The notes below the pieces were generated by a model. It was given only the letters and a program-made list of their open reading frames with translations. It ran no database searches and was not told the DNA's origin. Shown here one piece after another: positions 1 to 9,570 of a stretch of 64,000 bases of DNA. The position numbers and the translations under genes were made by a program. Source of the stretch: Rebecca billardiae RCC1528 (lineage: Eukaryota > Haptophyta); NCBI GenBank assembly GCA_965240325.2, contig OZ251243.1:124001-188000 (forward strand), read 5' to 3'. Each line of letters opens with the position of its first letter. Position 1 is the stretch's first letter.

Positions 1-1644
1 CGCCGCCTCCGCCTCGCGCTGGAAGGCAAGGCCAGCGAGCGCACCCTCGGCCGCGTGCGGCGCGAGCGCGTCCTCGCCGACCTGCGTCACCACCGCCGCG
101 TTCGCCCAGCCGCTCTGCCGCCTGCTGAAGCTCATCCCGTTCACGCACAGGTGCTCCGGGTCGACCGAGGTGGGCACCACCTGGCCGCCCGGGCACATGC
201 AGAACGAGAACGCGTCGCGCTGCCGTGGCTGCAGGGGGGCGGAGGCGGCGGCGGCGGCGGCGGAGGCCGGGGGCTGCCACGTGAGGCGGTAGTCCGCGGC
301 GGGCAGCGCGCCGCTCGCCACCGCCGCCGCGTGCGCCCCCAGCCGCGCGTCGTTCACGAACCCCTGCGGGTGCTCGATGCGGAAGCCGACGGCGAACGGC
401 TTTGGCGCCAGCAGCACGCCAGCCGCCTGCAGCGACAGCAGCAGCGCGCGAGCGGAGTGGCCGACGGCTAGGACGACGCGCTCGGCGAGGACGGTGCTCT
501 GCGCGCCCGCGCGCTCCTCGCCCGCCTCCGCCACGTGCACCCCCGCCACCCGCCCGCCCACCACGTGCAGCCCCTGCACGCGCGCCCCCCAGCGGAAGCG
601 CACGCCCCTTTCCAGCAGGTGTGCGCGCGCCGCGCGCAGAATGCGCACGAGTCGGTCTGTGCCCAGGTGCGGCTTGCCGTCCACGAGGATGCGCGGCGGC
701 GCGCCGTGCTGCACGAGCGCGGCCAGCACGCCGCGCACCGCGCCCGAGTTGCGCCCGATCCGCGTCGTCAGCTTGCCGTCCGACCACGTGCCCGCGCCGC
801 CCTCGCCGAAGCAGAAGTTGGAATCTTTGAGCAGCTGACGCCGCCCCATCATGCGGCCGATGTCGCGGCCGCGCAGCTCGACGGGCTGGCCGCGCTCGAG
901 GACGAGCACGTCGGTCACGCCCGCGTCGGCCAGCGTGAGCGCCGCGAACAGGCCCGCTGGGCCCGCCCCCACGATCACCACGCGCGCGCGCAGCTCAGCG
1001 GCGGCGGGCGGCGGCGGCACCGCCGTCGCCGCGGCCGCGGCCGCGCCGCCGCCGCCGCCGCCGCCAGCCGCCGCCGCCGCGCCCGCGCCCGGCGGCGCGG
1101 CGGCGGGCGCGGGCGGCGGCGGCAGCGGCGCGGCGGCGGCGGGCAGCGGCTCCAGCTGCGCGCACGCGCGCAGCCGCACCTCCGGCGGCAGCGCCAGCTC
1201 GACGATGTACACGTAGCGGGGGCCCGCCGCCGCGGCCGTCCCGCCGCCGCCGCCGCCGCCGCCGCCGCGCCGCGAGCGCCGCGCGTCGAGCGAGCGGCGG
1301 ACGACGGTGACGGGCGGCGGGGCGCCGCCATCGGCGGGCACGAGCAACTCCGCCCCGACGCCCACGCGCGAGGCGATCGCCTCGCGCAGCGCGTCGCTCA
1401 CGCCGTCGCCCGCCTCGTCCTGCCACCACGGCGCGCCCGGCTGCACCGCCGCCGCCTCGTACGGCACAGCGATGCCGGAGAGGCGGTAGCGCCGGAGGGG
1501 CGCGGGGCGGGCGGCGGGGCTCGGGGCGCACATGCGCGCGCGGACGCGCGGCGCCGCGCCGGGCGCGGCGCGCGCGCGCGCGAGCGGCGCGGCGCGGCCG
1601 TGCGCGAGCAGCGCGGCCGCCACGAGGACCGTCCAGCGCGGCAT
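1..1644 (-). CDS. FAD/NAD(P)-binding oxidoreductase, 3' part beyond the window
   Basis: The minus-strand frame is open from an ATG at 1644 to the left edge, so the C-terminus is missing. The N-terminus (MPRWTVLVAAALLAHGRA) is hydrophobic and looks like a signal or plastid-targeting sequence. A low-complexity Gly/Ala segment (about 1000-1290) precedes a dinucleotide-binding fold, VVIVGAGPAGLFAAL, ending in an acidic strand VLVLERG. It is followed by RDIGRM and then NFCFGEGGAGTWSDGKLTTR, which is characteristic of the COG2509 family of uncharacterised FAD-dependent dehydrogenases; plant members of this family act in plastids. Further on, AVGHSARSLLLSLQAAGV and KPFAVGFRIEHPQGF fit the same family. 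The family identification rests on these motifs. The substrate is unknown, and plastid location is inferred only from the N-terminus. No intron was needed. Confidence 0.85.
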   Translation of the reverse strand, partial: MPRWTVLVAAALLAHGRAAPLARARAAPGAAPRVRARMCAPSPAARPAPLRRYRLSGIAVPYEAAAVQPGAPWWQDEAGDGVSDALREAIASRVGVGAELLVPADGGAPPPVTVVRRSLDARRSRRGGGGGGGGGTAAAAGPRYVYIVELALPPEVRLRACAQLEPLPAAAAPLPPPPAPAAAPPGAGAAAAAGGGGGGGAAAAAATAVPPPPAAAELRARVVIVGAGPAGLFAALTLADAGVTDVLVLERGQPVELRGRDIGRMMGRRQLLKDSNFCFGEGGAGTWSDGKLTTRIGRNSGAVRGVLAALVQHGAPPRILVDGKPHLGTDRLVRILRAARAHLLERGVRFRWGARVQGLHVVGGRVAGVHVAEAGEERAGAQSTVLAERVVLAVGHSARALLLSLQAAGVLLAPKPFAVGFRIEHPQGFVNDARLGAHAAAVASGALPAADYRLTWQPPASAAAAAASAPLQPRQRDAFSFCMCPGGQVVPTSVDPEHLCVNGMSFSRRQSGWANAAVVTQVGEDALAPHAAEGALAGLAFQREAEAA

Positions 1645-2422
1645 CGCCCGCGGAGCTGACCGCAGCACGAAGCCGCCGCGGTCCGGTGATGTGCGGGGCC
1701 GGACCACAGCAGCAGCGGGCCCTTCGCTGGGCCAAGTGGAATAGTGGACCGATGCATGCGCGCACGTCGCCGTCGGCAAGGGTGGTCCCGTCGGTCTGGG
1801 CGTCTTCGCCCTTGGCGGAGCCAAGGGACCTAACCCAAAAAGCGTTGAAGGCTATCTCCTTTGGCGGAGCACGGCCAAGATAGCCGCCACCAAGCTCAAA
1901 GCTGTGACCAACATCGTTACGTCGCGGCCCGGCCGCCGCCGACACGGGCCGGCGGACGCGGTACTACGGGCTAATGATAGACGCCGCATTAAGGCCTCCC
2001 GGGGCCACTTTCGGTCGCCATGCACTGTAGCCAGTCTGCTGCGCCGTCGCCAGTGCCACTACTTACTATGGGTCTATGTCTACTACTTATAATAATGCCA
2101 CTACTGGAGTACTACTGGACTCCGCCCGGCGCGCCTCGGCGGCTGCCGGGACCGCGCTCGCGGCAGCGGAGCAGCAGCAGCAGCGTGAGCTGCGCCGACG
2201 AGCAGCAGCCAAGCACACGCGGAGTCGTCGCACGGGGCGGTGCGTACCAGGAGCGCCGAGTGCGGCTGCATCAGGCGGCAGCGTGAGTCGCGCGCGCGCG
2301 GCCGAGCGCGCACGGCTCGACGCTCTCGGCCGTCGGCGGCGGCGGCGCGCGCGGCGCCGCGCGGCGGCTGCTGCTGCCGCGCAGCCGCGCCCGCGGCGAG
2401 CCCGGCCCGCCCGGGGCCGCGC
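1645..2422. other. intergenic spacer, 5' flank of the FAD oxidoreductase
   Basis: This holds the upstream region of the leftward FAD gene and the 3' flank of the next leftward gene. A CTTTGGCGGAGC-like motif occurs twice (about 1811 and 1859), and the 2045-2120 stretch is locally rich in CTACTA triplets. No gene or RNA was recognised. Confidence 0.5.
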
Positions 2423-5400
2423 TCAGACGAGCTCGAGTGCGCCCCCGTCGCTCTTGGCGCCGGCGCCGCCGCCGAGCGCGAGCGGCGAGAGCGCGTGCCG
2501 CGAGGCGGAGCGGCGCACGCCGCCGCCGCGCAGGTTGTGAAAGCTCATGTTGCGCGCGATCCCCGCCAACCCGCGCCCGGCCAGACGGTCGACTTCGCGC
2601 GCGTCCGCCACCGGCCGCGGCGGCGGGATGGCGAAGATGGCGTACTTGGTGTAGTTGTCCACCACGCCCACCGCCGCCAGGATCACCGCCAGCTGGCCCA
2701 GCCCGAAGAAGAGGAGCTGAAAGCGCACACGCACACGCACACACACACGCACACACACGCACACACACACGCACGCACACACAGCGCACACGCGCGCACA
2801 CACACACGCACACACACACACGCACGCACACACGCACACACACACACGCACACGCACGCACACACACGCACACGCACAAGCGTGCACACACATGCACGCG
2901 CACCGGGGGGCGGTGGCGAGCGGCGGTCGCGGCGTCGCGCGTCAGAGCGTGCAGCCCGTGCGGCGCGCGTGCGTGTGCGCGTGTGCGCTGCCTCCCTCCA
3001 CCCAACCGCACGTGCGCACGCCCGCGCACACGCGCGCACACGCGCGCACGCCCGCGCACGCGCACGCCCGCGCCCGCGCACGCCCGCGCCCGCGCACGCG
3101 CACGCACGCCCGCGCCGCGCCGCAGCCGCACCATCTTGTAGGAGCACGACCACTCGAGGCGGGCGATGGCGCTGCCGACGAGCGCGGTGGGCGCGTGCGG
3201 CCCGAGCAGCAGCTGACACAGCCGCAGCACGCCCAGGGCCAGCCCGTTCGCCAGCCCGACGCAGCCAAGCCAAACGCCCGTCTGCGCGAGCCACCACGAG
3301 ATGCGCGGCGGCAGCGACTGCAGGCGCTCGGGCGCGTCCGCCGCCGCGACCACCGCCTCGAGCCGCGCCGCCACCTCCTCCGCGGACTCGTCGAGGTCGG
3401 CGGGCGCGGGCGTGCGCGGCGCGGGCGGCGTGCGCGGCGAGAGCGGCGCGCCGCCGCCCTCGCCGCCGTCGGCCGCGCCCGCCGCGGCGGCCGCGTGGTG
3501 CGAGTGCGAATGCGCCGAGGGCGAGCCCAGCAGCGCGGCGTCGGAGCGCTGCGCGCGCAGCTGCAGCGTCGGCAGCATGGCGAGGGCGTGCAGGATCGTC
3601 TGCGGCGGCTCCTCCGCCTCGGCGGCGGGCGCGCCCGCGCCGCCGCCCGGCAGCGCCGCGCGCGCGAGCGACAGCGAGTCCGCGTACCGGCCGGACACGG
3701 CGATGGCCTGCAGCCGGCGGTGGCCGGCCGCAAAGTGCGCCACCGCGGCGCGCAGCAGCAGCGCGAGCGGCCAGGCGAGCACGGGCACGCACAGCAGCAC
3801 CGCCGCCGCGTGCGCGAGCGAGTCGCTCGTGACCGCCTCCACCTCCGGCAGGCGGTGCGCGTACCTGCGGCGGGGCGCACACGGCGGGGCGCGGTGGGCG
3901 CGCGGAGGCGGTGAGCGCGTGCGCGCGTGCGGTGCGGTGCGGTGCGGTGCGGTGCGGTGCGGTGCGGTGCGCGGTCGGCGCGCGTGGGCGCGCGAGGCGG
4001 GCACGCCCGCTCGGCGCCCGCTGCCGCCCATCCCTTCGGCCCGCGCGCTCCCCGCCCCCGCCGCAGCTGTGCGCCCCCTCCGCACAGCCCCGCGCACACG
4101 CACACACACGCACGCACACACGCACACACGCACACACGCACGCACACGCACCGGAAGTCGACGGCCATGGCTGTGGCGAGGCCGAGGCAGATCTTCGCCT
4201 CGTCGAGCAGGAAGGTGTGCCACGAGCGCCGCTCCTTCCACGAGCACGTGAAGCGGCGCACCGTGTACGTGACGGTGTGCAGCAGCAGCGCCGTCGCCAC
4301 CAGCCACGACAGCAGCGAAGCGCTCAGTTGCCAGCCTGCGCCGCACGCACGCGCACACACACACACACGCACACACACACGCGCGCGCACACACACACAC
4401 ACGCACACACACGCACACACACGTACACGCACACACACACACGCACACGCACGCACATACACACACACGCACGCCCGATGACACACGCACGCACACGGCG
4501 CACAGGCGGGCAGCGAGAGCGGCGCGGGGGCGGCTGGAGTCAGCCCGCGTGCACGCGTGGCGCCACGCGCCTTGCCCTGCTCGCCGCACGCCGCGTGCCG
4601 CGTGCTGCGCGCACGCTGCAGCTCGCACGGCGGCATGTCGTCCTCGTCCAGCGCCGCCTCCGCGCGGCGCATGGCCTGCAGCGGCCAGCGCGCCATCGAG
4701 ACGCAGGCCCAGAGCAGCCCGAGCAGCCCGACGGCCGACAGCGTGTATCCCATGTACATCATGAAGTATTCGCCATCCTCAAACGTCCAGAGGTCGCGGA
4801 TGATTGGCAGCGAGGCCATTTCTTTGGGCATCACGCACTGCGTGCACAGCGGCGGCGCGAGTGCGAAGCGCATGTCAGGCGGCAGCGCCCAGTGGCCCTC
4901 GACCATCAGCGGGCGCTTCCACAGCTTCTCGGGCACGGCGGCGTAGAGGGAGCGCGCGATGCGCCTGCGGGGCGGGGGCGGCGGGGCGGGGGCGGCGGGG
5001 CGGGGGCGGCGGGGCGGGGGCGGCGGGGCGGGGGCGTGGGAGGCTGAGGCCTGTGCACGCCCCGCCGCGGCCTCGCTGCGCCCCCGCCCCCCTCCCGTGC
5101 CGCGCGCGTACTGCCCGCCGCCCGCCCCTGCCCGCCGCCCGCCGCCAGCCGCCAAGCCGCGCCCAGCCAACCGCGGCCCCGCCCCCCCCCCCCGCGCGCG
5201 CGCCCTCCCTTGCGCGGGCCGCACCTGTTGAGCACATAGCAGTGCGAGGTGCCTGGGTTGGAGGTGCGACACAGCCCGTGGACGCCCACGGGGTAGATGG
5301 GGCCCATGGCGATGTGGCCCACGTGCAGAGAGCCCCACCGCCCCCACGCCTCGAGCTGCGAGAGCACGGAGCCGAGCTTCTCGCGCGCGTCCGCGAAGCG

Positions 5401-5995
5401 GAAGCTGCGGGGGCGGAGCGCGCGGGCGGAGTTGTGCGCGCGTGTGTGCGGAGGGGGCGGGGCGGAGGGGGCGTGTGCGCGCGTGTCAGGGCGGGGGTGC
5501 GCACGCAGAGCGTACCCGACAGCGCCCACTGCCGCCCCGCGCCGCCCCGCCCGCGTCCACGCCGTGCCCGCCCGCCCCCTGCCACGCACGCACGCACTCC
5601 GCACACGCCCACACCCGCCGCGCGCGCACCGCGCGTCGTCCTCGAGCACGAGCAGGTGGTACTTGGTGTCGAGCCGCTTCTCGAGGTAGAAGCCCACTGC
5701 CACGTGGTGCGCGCGGCACACGCAGTCGTGCACGGTGTCGCCCGGGCGCGGGGTGACGCCGGGCACCATGTACGGCGGCGGGAAGCCGTGCGAGATCACG
5801 TTGGCGATCGTCTCCGCGCACCGAGCCATGTTCTTGGGAAGATAGATCACGCAGATGAAGCAGCCCTTCCACACGTGCGGCTCGAACATCGAGAGGTCGA
5901 GCTCCTCGGCGGGAGCGGACTCGGGGCCGCGGCTCGGCAGCAGCGCGCCGCCCGCCGCCGCGTCCGTTGTCGGCGTCGCGCCCATCGCGCCGTTG

Positions 5996-6032
<37 letters not shown>

Positions 6033-6195
6033 ACGACGACGATTCCTCGCGCACCGACGCGAGCGAGCTGCCGGCGCGCTCGAAGGCGGAGGGCGGCTCG
6101 GAGCCGTCGGAGGCGGGCGGGGACGCCGTGTGCGCGTCCGCCGCGCGCACCCGGATCTCGCCGCTCGGCAGCCGCTCGAGCGTGCGCAGCGACAT
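2423..6195 (-). CDS. GT25-like glycosyltransferase domain fused to a polytopic membrane region, six exons
   Basis: Exons (complement): 6195-5630, 5404-5225, 4964-4615, 4335-4152, 3864-3132 and 2716-2423. All junctions are GT-AG and in phase, giving 768 residues. ATG at 6195 (MSLRTLERL) was preferred to an upstream in-frame ATG at 6441 because the extra residues look non-coding. Residues about 108-250 resemble GT25 glycosyltransferases: strand [15 protein letters not shown], the metal-binding-type LVLEDDA motif (182-188), then [10 protein letters not shown], comparable to the family's GT-H-AY-I strand. About five hydrophobic spans follow: [73 protein letters not shown] and [20 protein letters not shown] Ser/Arg-rich tail ends it. 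An ER or Golgi membrane enzyme is the likely role; donor and acceptor sugars are unknown. The glycosyltransferase match is from motif shape only. Confidence 0.72.
2717..3131. repeat. intron 5 of the GT25-like gene, filled with alternating CA/CG repeats
   Basis: From about 2721 to 2894 and again from about 2960 to 3118 the intron is almost purely alternating purine-pyrimidine (CA, CG and CACACG units). On the transcribed minus strand it begins GTGCGGCTG and ends TTTCAG. Such tracts can adopt Z-DNA. Confidence 0.85.
3865..4151. repeat. intron 4 of the GT25-like gene with GGTGC pentanucleotide and CA repeats
   Basis: About eight tandem GTGCG units lie at 3928-3970, and a CACACG-type microsatellite lies at about 4085-4150, directly at the donor site (GTGCGTGTG on the minus strand). 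Confidence 0.85.
4336..4614. repeat. intron 3 of the GT25-like gene, long CA-type microsatellite
   Basis: An uninterrupted CA/CACG microsatellite spans about 4346-4480 next to the acceptor. The remainder is GC-rich. The boundaries are the GT-AG junctions of the host gene. Confidence 0.85.
4965..5224. repeat. intron 2 of the GT25-like gene with G-rich tandem repeat
   Basis: At 4967-5037 a G-rich unit of roughly 15 bp (GGGGCGGGGGCGGC) repeats four to five times on the plus strand and ends at the acceptor. This is a plausible G-quadruplex on the non-transcript strand. Confidence 0.8.
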
Positions 6196-6870
6196 GGTGG
6201 CGCGCGCGGGCGTGGGTGCAATGACGCCGCGCGGACGCTCGTCTGCACGAGGCGGGAATCTGCGGCGGCTCAATTTGCTTTCGCCCGGCGGCTGAGCGGC
6301 CGGACGCACTGAGCGGCCGGAAGTCGGAACGGCCAGAGAGCCTCTGGATGCCCCCGATGTGCTTTTGGATTGACAGTCTTGACAGTGACGACAGCTGATG
6401 ACTGTAGAGGACCGTCCGTCGTTGACAATGATTGACTTCATAGTGTGAGAATGTCGTAGTCGTAGTAACTGATCCTACTACTTACTAGTAGTACGACAGC
6501 ATATGCTAACCTACACTACTAAGTCCATGTCCAGCGTCCGGGATATGCTGAGAGAGTCGCGCGTTGCTGCTGCTGAGACTGCAGATTCATCAGCCAGACG
6601 CGCTGAGGGAGCCGACGCCCGGCCGCTCGATCCCACAGAGCGCCTCCCACGACAGTGTCACTGTCGCAGTGTCGCGTCAGCAGTGACGACGGCACGCCGC
6701 CCACGGGCAGTCGGCATGGCGGCCGCGTTCGCCCCGCAGCTCCCAAGGCGCCAGCCAGCCGGCAACCGGCGGCGCCCGCGGCGCCCGCGCCGCCGCCGCG
6801 CTGCCGCTGCCACGCGGCCTACTGAGCGCCCAGCCCGAACCCTAGGGTTCGGGTATACTGAGCGGCCATC
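6196..6870. other. intergenic spacer with a 20-bp perfect palindrome at 6834-6853
   Basis: This is the upstream region of the GT25-like gene and the 3' flank of the ankyrin gene. A perfect palindrome (half-site CCCGAACCCT) lies at 6834-6853, 17 bases past the ankyrin stop codon. In RNA it would form a strong hairpin. No gene was recognised. Confidence 0.55.
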
Positions 6871-9570
6871 TCAGGCGGCGGCGGGCGCGTCCTCAGACGC
6901 GCCCGCCGCGTCGAGCGCGCCGCGGGCAAGCAGCTCGAGCAGCGCGCCGCCGTGGGCGCACGCGCGCGCGAGGCCGAGCGCGTCCACGCCCGTGACCGAG
7001 TCGGCGGCGGCGCCGTCCGCGCCCGCGTCGAGCAGCGCGCGCGCGCACTCGGCGGCGCCCGCGCCCGCCGCGGCGAGGAGCGGCGTCTCGCCGTGAGCGT
7101 CGCCGGGCGCGCGCGCGTCCGGCGTCGCCCCCGCGTCGAGCAGCGCGCGCGCCACCGCCGCGTGCCCGCCCGCGCACGCGGCGTGCAGCGCGCTCCAGCC
7201 GCCGGGCGCGCAGCCGTCGGCGAGCGCCGCGCGCGCGCCGCCGTCCGCGGCCGCGCGCAGCAACGCGCGCACGCAGCCCGCCGAGCCCGCCTGCGCGGCG
7301 ACGACGATCAGAGGCACGCGCGCCGCGGCGTGCGGCGCGGCGTGCTCGGCGGCGGCGAGCATGCACGGCGCGGCGACGGCGTCCGCGCTCGCGCCCGCGC
7401 CGAGCGCGAGCTCGGCGCACGCGGCGCGGCCGGCGGCGCACGCCGCGCCGAGCGCCGCGTCGAGCTGCGCGCTGCCCGCGTCGCCGCCGCGCGCGCCGAG
7501 CGCGCGCAGCGCCACCGCGGCCGCGTCGGCGTGTCCCGCGTGACACGCTAGCGCGGCGGCGCCCCATCCCTGCGGGGTGGTGGCGAGCACGTCCGCCCCC
7601 GCGTCGAGCAGCGCGCACACGCACGCCGCGTCGCCCGCGTGCGCGGCGCACAGCAGCGGGCGCAGGCCGTGCGCGTCCGCGGCCTCGAGCGCCGAGGCCG
7701 CGGCGGCGGGCGGCGCGGCGGCGGGCGCGGCCGCGGCGGCGGCGGAGCGCTGCGGCGCTGCCGCCCCGTCAGCCAGCACCAGCCCCAGCCCCAGCCCCTG
7801 CTCCAAGAGAACAGCCAGGCACGCGCCGTGCCCGCCGGCCGCGGCCAGCTGCAGCGCGGCCGCCGCGCCCGGCGGCGAGGCCGCCGCCGCGCCCGCGCGC
7901 AGCAGCAGCGCGGCCGCGGCCGCGTGCCCACCGGCGGCCGCCATGCTGAGCGGGGCGGCCATGCTGACGCCCAGCGGGGCGGCGGCCATGCTGAGAGCGC
8001 CGCCGCCGCCGGCCGCTGCCCCGGCGGGTGCAAGCAGCTCGGCGGCGGGCATGGCGGGCTCGGCGGCGGCGCCGCGCGCGAGGATCGCGGCGATGGCCGT
8101 CGCGTCGCCCGCGTGCGCCGCGCGCACCAGCGCCGCGCGCGCCGTCGCGCCGTGCGCCGCGTGCGCCGCCCAGCGCGGCGGCGCGCCGTCCGCCGCCGCG
8201 CCGTCCGCCGCCGTCGCCGCCGCCGCCGCCGCCCCGTCCGCCTCGGCCGCGCCGTCGGCTTCGGCCGCGCCGGCGGCGGCCGCGGCGGTGGCCTGGGCAT
8301 CGAGCACCGCCGCGGCATCCACCGCGCGCGCGCCCGACGCCGCACGCGCCGCCGCCGCCAGCGCCGCCAGCGCCGCCGCCTGCGCGAGCCGCGGCGCGGG
8401 TGGCGGCGCGGCGGCGCTCGGCGCGGCCGACGGCGGCGCCTCGAGTGAGGCGGCGCATGCGCCGAGCGCGCGCGGCAGCTCGGCGGCGAGGTGGGCGAGG
8501 GCGGCGGCGCCCGCGCCGCCGTCGGCGTTGAGCGCGGCCGCGCACGCCGCCGCGTCGCCCAGCGCGAGCGCGCCCAGCTCCGCCGCCGCCGCCTCCACCG
8601 CCGCCGCCAGCGCCTCAGCGTGCGCCGCCGCGCCGCCCAGCCGACGCTCGGCCGCGGCGCGCGCGTGCGCGTGCGCGGCCGCGGCCTCGAGCGCGGCGGC
8701 GGCGTCGAGGGAGGGGTCGGCGGCGGTGGGCGGGGTGAACTCGTCGGCCCACGCGCCCACGCTCGAGCCGAGCAGCCGTGCCACCTCCGACGCCGCCTCC
8801 GCCGCGTACAGCGCGAGCTCGCGCGCGTCGGCGCGCAGCGTGCGCGCGCGCGCGCACACGTCAAGCGCGCCTCCGCACGCACGCTCCAGAGCGAGCACGG
8901 ACAGCGAGGTGGGAAGCGGCGTGGCGGTGGCGAGCGTCTTGAGCGGGCGCGAGATGGCGGGGCTCAGGATCGCCGCCGCCTCCGCCGCGCTGCGCGCCGC
9001 GCGCGCGCGTGCGCTCGCCTCCGCGATCGCCGAGCGCGCCGCGTCGCACGCAGCCGCCAGGCCGGGGGCCAGCTGCCGCGGCCCGCCGCCGCCGCCGCCG
9101 CCGCCGTCCGCGTCGTCGGCGCCGGCGTGCTCGGGGGGGACGCCGGTGGCGTAGGAGGAGCTTGAGATCGAGGCCGTGTGCGCGCGCGCGCCGCCCTGCG
9201 GCGGCAGCGGCAGCGGCTCGTCCTCCGCGGGCGGGCGCTCCTCCGGCGGCGCGCTGCCCGCGCCCGCGTCCGCGCGCGCGCCGCCGAGCGGCGCGGCGGG
9301 CGGCGGCGCGGCGGCGGCGCCGCTGCCTGCCGGCGTGGGTGCAGGGGGCGAAGGGTCAGCGCCCGAACCCGCCGCGCCCGCCTTGCCGCCGCCATCCTCC
9401 GTGCCCGCCGATTGCGTGGCAGGCGTGTGCTGCACGGCGGCGCCGCCGGCTGCATCGGACGCGTCGCCGTTGGCCTTGGGGGCGGTCGGGGCCGCGTCGG
9501 GCTTGGCGGGCTTGGCGCTCTGTGGCGAGACGATCTCCTTGGGCGCGGCCTTCGACGCACCACACCCCAT
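6871..9570 (-). CDS. ankyrin-repeat protein with N-myristoylation/palmitoylation-type N-terminus
   Basis: This is a single-exon frame of 899 residues starting at ATG 9570. The first residues, MGCGASKAAPKE, are a textbook dual-acylation signal (Gly2, Cys3, basic residues), so the protein is probably anchored to a membrane. Residues about 10-270 are low-complexity Ala/Gly/Pro. A helical Ala-rich middle follows, with about 460-560 again low complexity. The C-terminal third holds ankyrin-type repeats, for example GLRPLLCAAHAGDAACVCALLDAGAD, GGWSALHAACAGGHAAVARALLDAGA and [26 protein letters not shown], with more degenerate copies between them. Ankyrin repeats mediate protein binding; the partner is unknown. 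The extreme Ala content follows the GC-rich codon use. An upstream in-frame extension to 9822 exists but lacks the acylation logic. Confidence 0.82.
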   Translation of the reverse strand: MGCGASKAAPKEIVSPQSAKPAKPDAAPTAPKANGDASDAAGGAAVQHTPATQSAGTEDGGGKAGAAGSGADPSPPAPTPAGSGAAAAPPPAAPLGGARADAGAGSAPPEERPPAEDEPLPLPPQGGARAHTASISSSSYATGVPPEHAGADDADGGGGGGGGPRQLAPGLAAACDAARSAIAEASARARAARSAAEAAAILSPAISRPLKTLATATPLPTSLSVLALERACGGALDVCARARTLRADARELALYAAEAASEVARLLGSSVGAWADEFTPPTAADPSLDAAAALEAAAAHAHARAAAERRLGGAAAHAEALAAAVEAAAAELGALALGDAAACAAALNADGGAGAAALAHLAAELPRALGACAASLEAPPSAAPSAAAPPPAPRLAQAAALAALAAAARAASGARAVDAAAVLDAQATAAAAAGAAEADGAAEADGAAAAAATAADGAAADGAPPRWAAHAAHGATARAALVRAAHAGDATAIAAILARGAAAEPAMPAAELLAPAGAAAGGGGALSMAAAPLGVSMAAPLSMAAAGGHAAAAALLLRAGAAAASPPGAAAALQLAAAGGHGACLAVLLEQGLGLGLVLADGAAAPQRSAAAAAAPAAAPPAAAASALEAADAHGLRPLLCAAHAGDAACVCALLDAGADVLATTPQGWGAAALACHAGHADAAAVALRALGARGGDAGSAQLDAALGAACAAGRAACAELALGAGASADAVAAPCMLAAAEHAAPHAAARVPLIVVAAQAGSAGCVRALLRAAADGGARAALADGCAPGGWSALHAACAGGHAAVARALLDAGATPDARAPGDAHGETPLLAAAGAGAAECARALLDAGADGAAADSVTGVDALGLARACAHGGALLELLARGALDAAGASEDAPAAA

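Noticed and set aside
535-1659. Plus-strand Arg/Ala-rich frames over the FAD gene, and similar frames over 7-9, 38-40 and 50-53 kb
   Set aside because: They are GC-driven shadow frames of recognised minus- or plus-strand genes and contain no domain.
2721-4480. CRISPR-like or clustered repeat array
   Set aside because: The repeats are simple CA/CG microsatellites within introns, without unique spacers.
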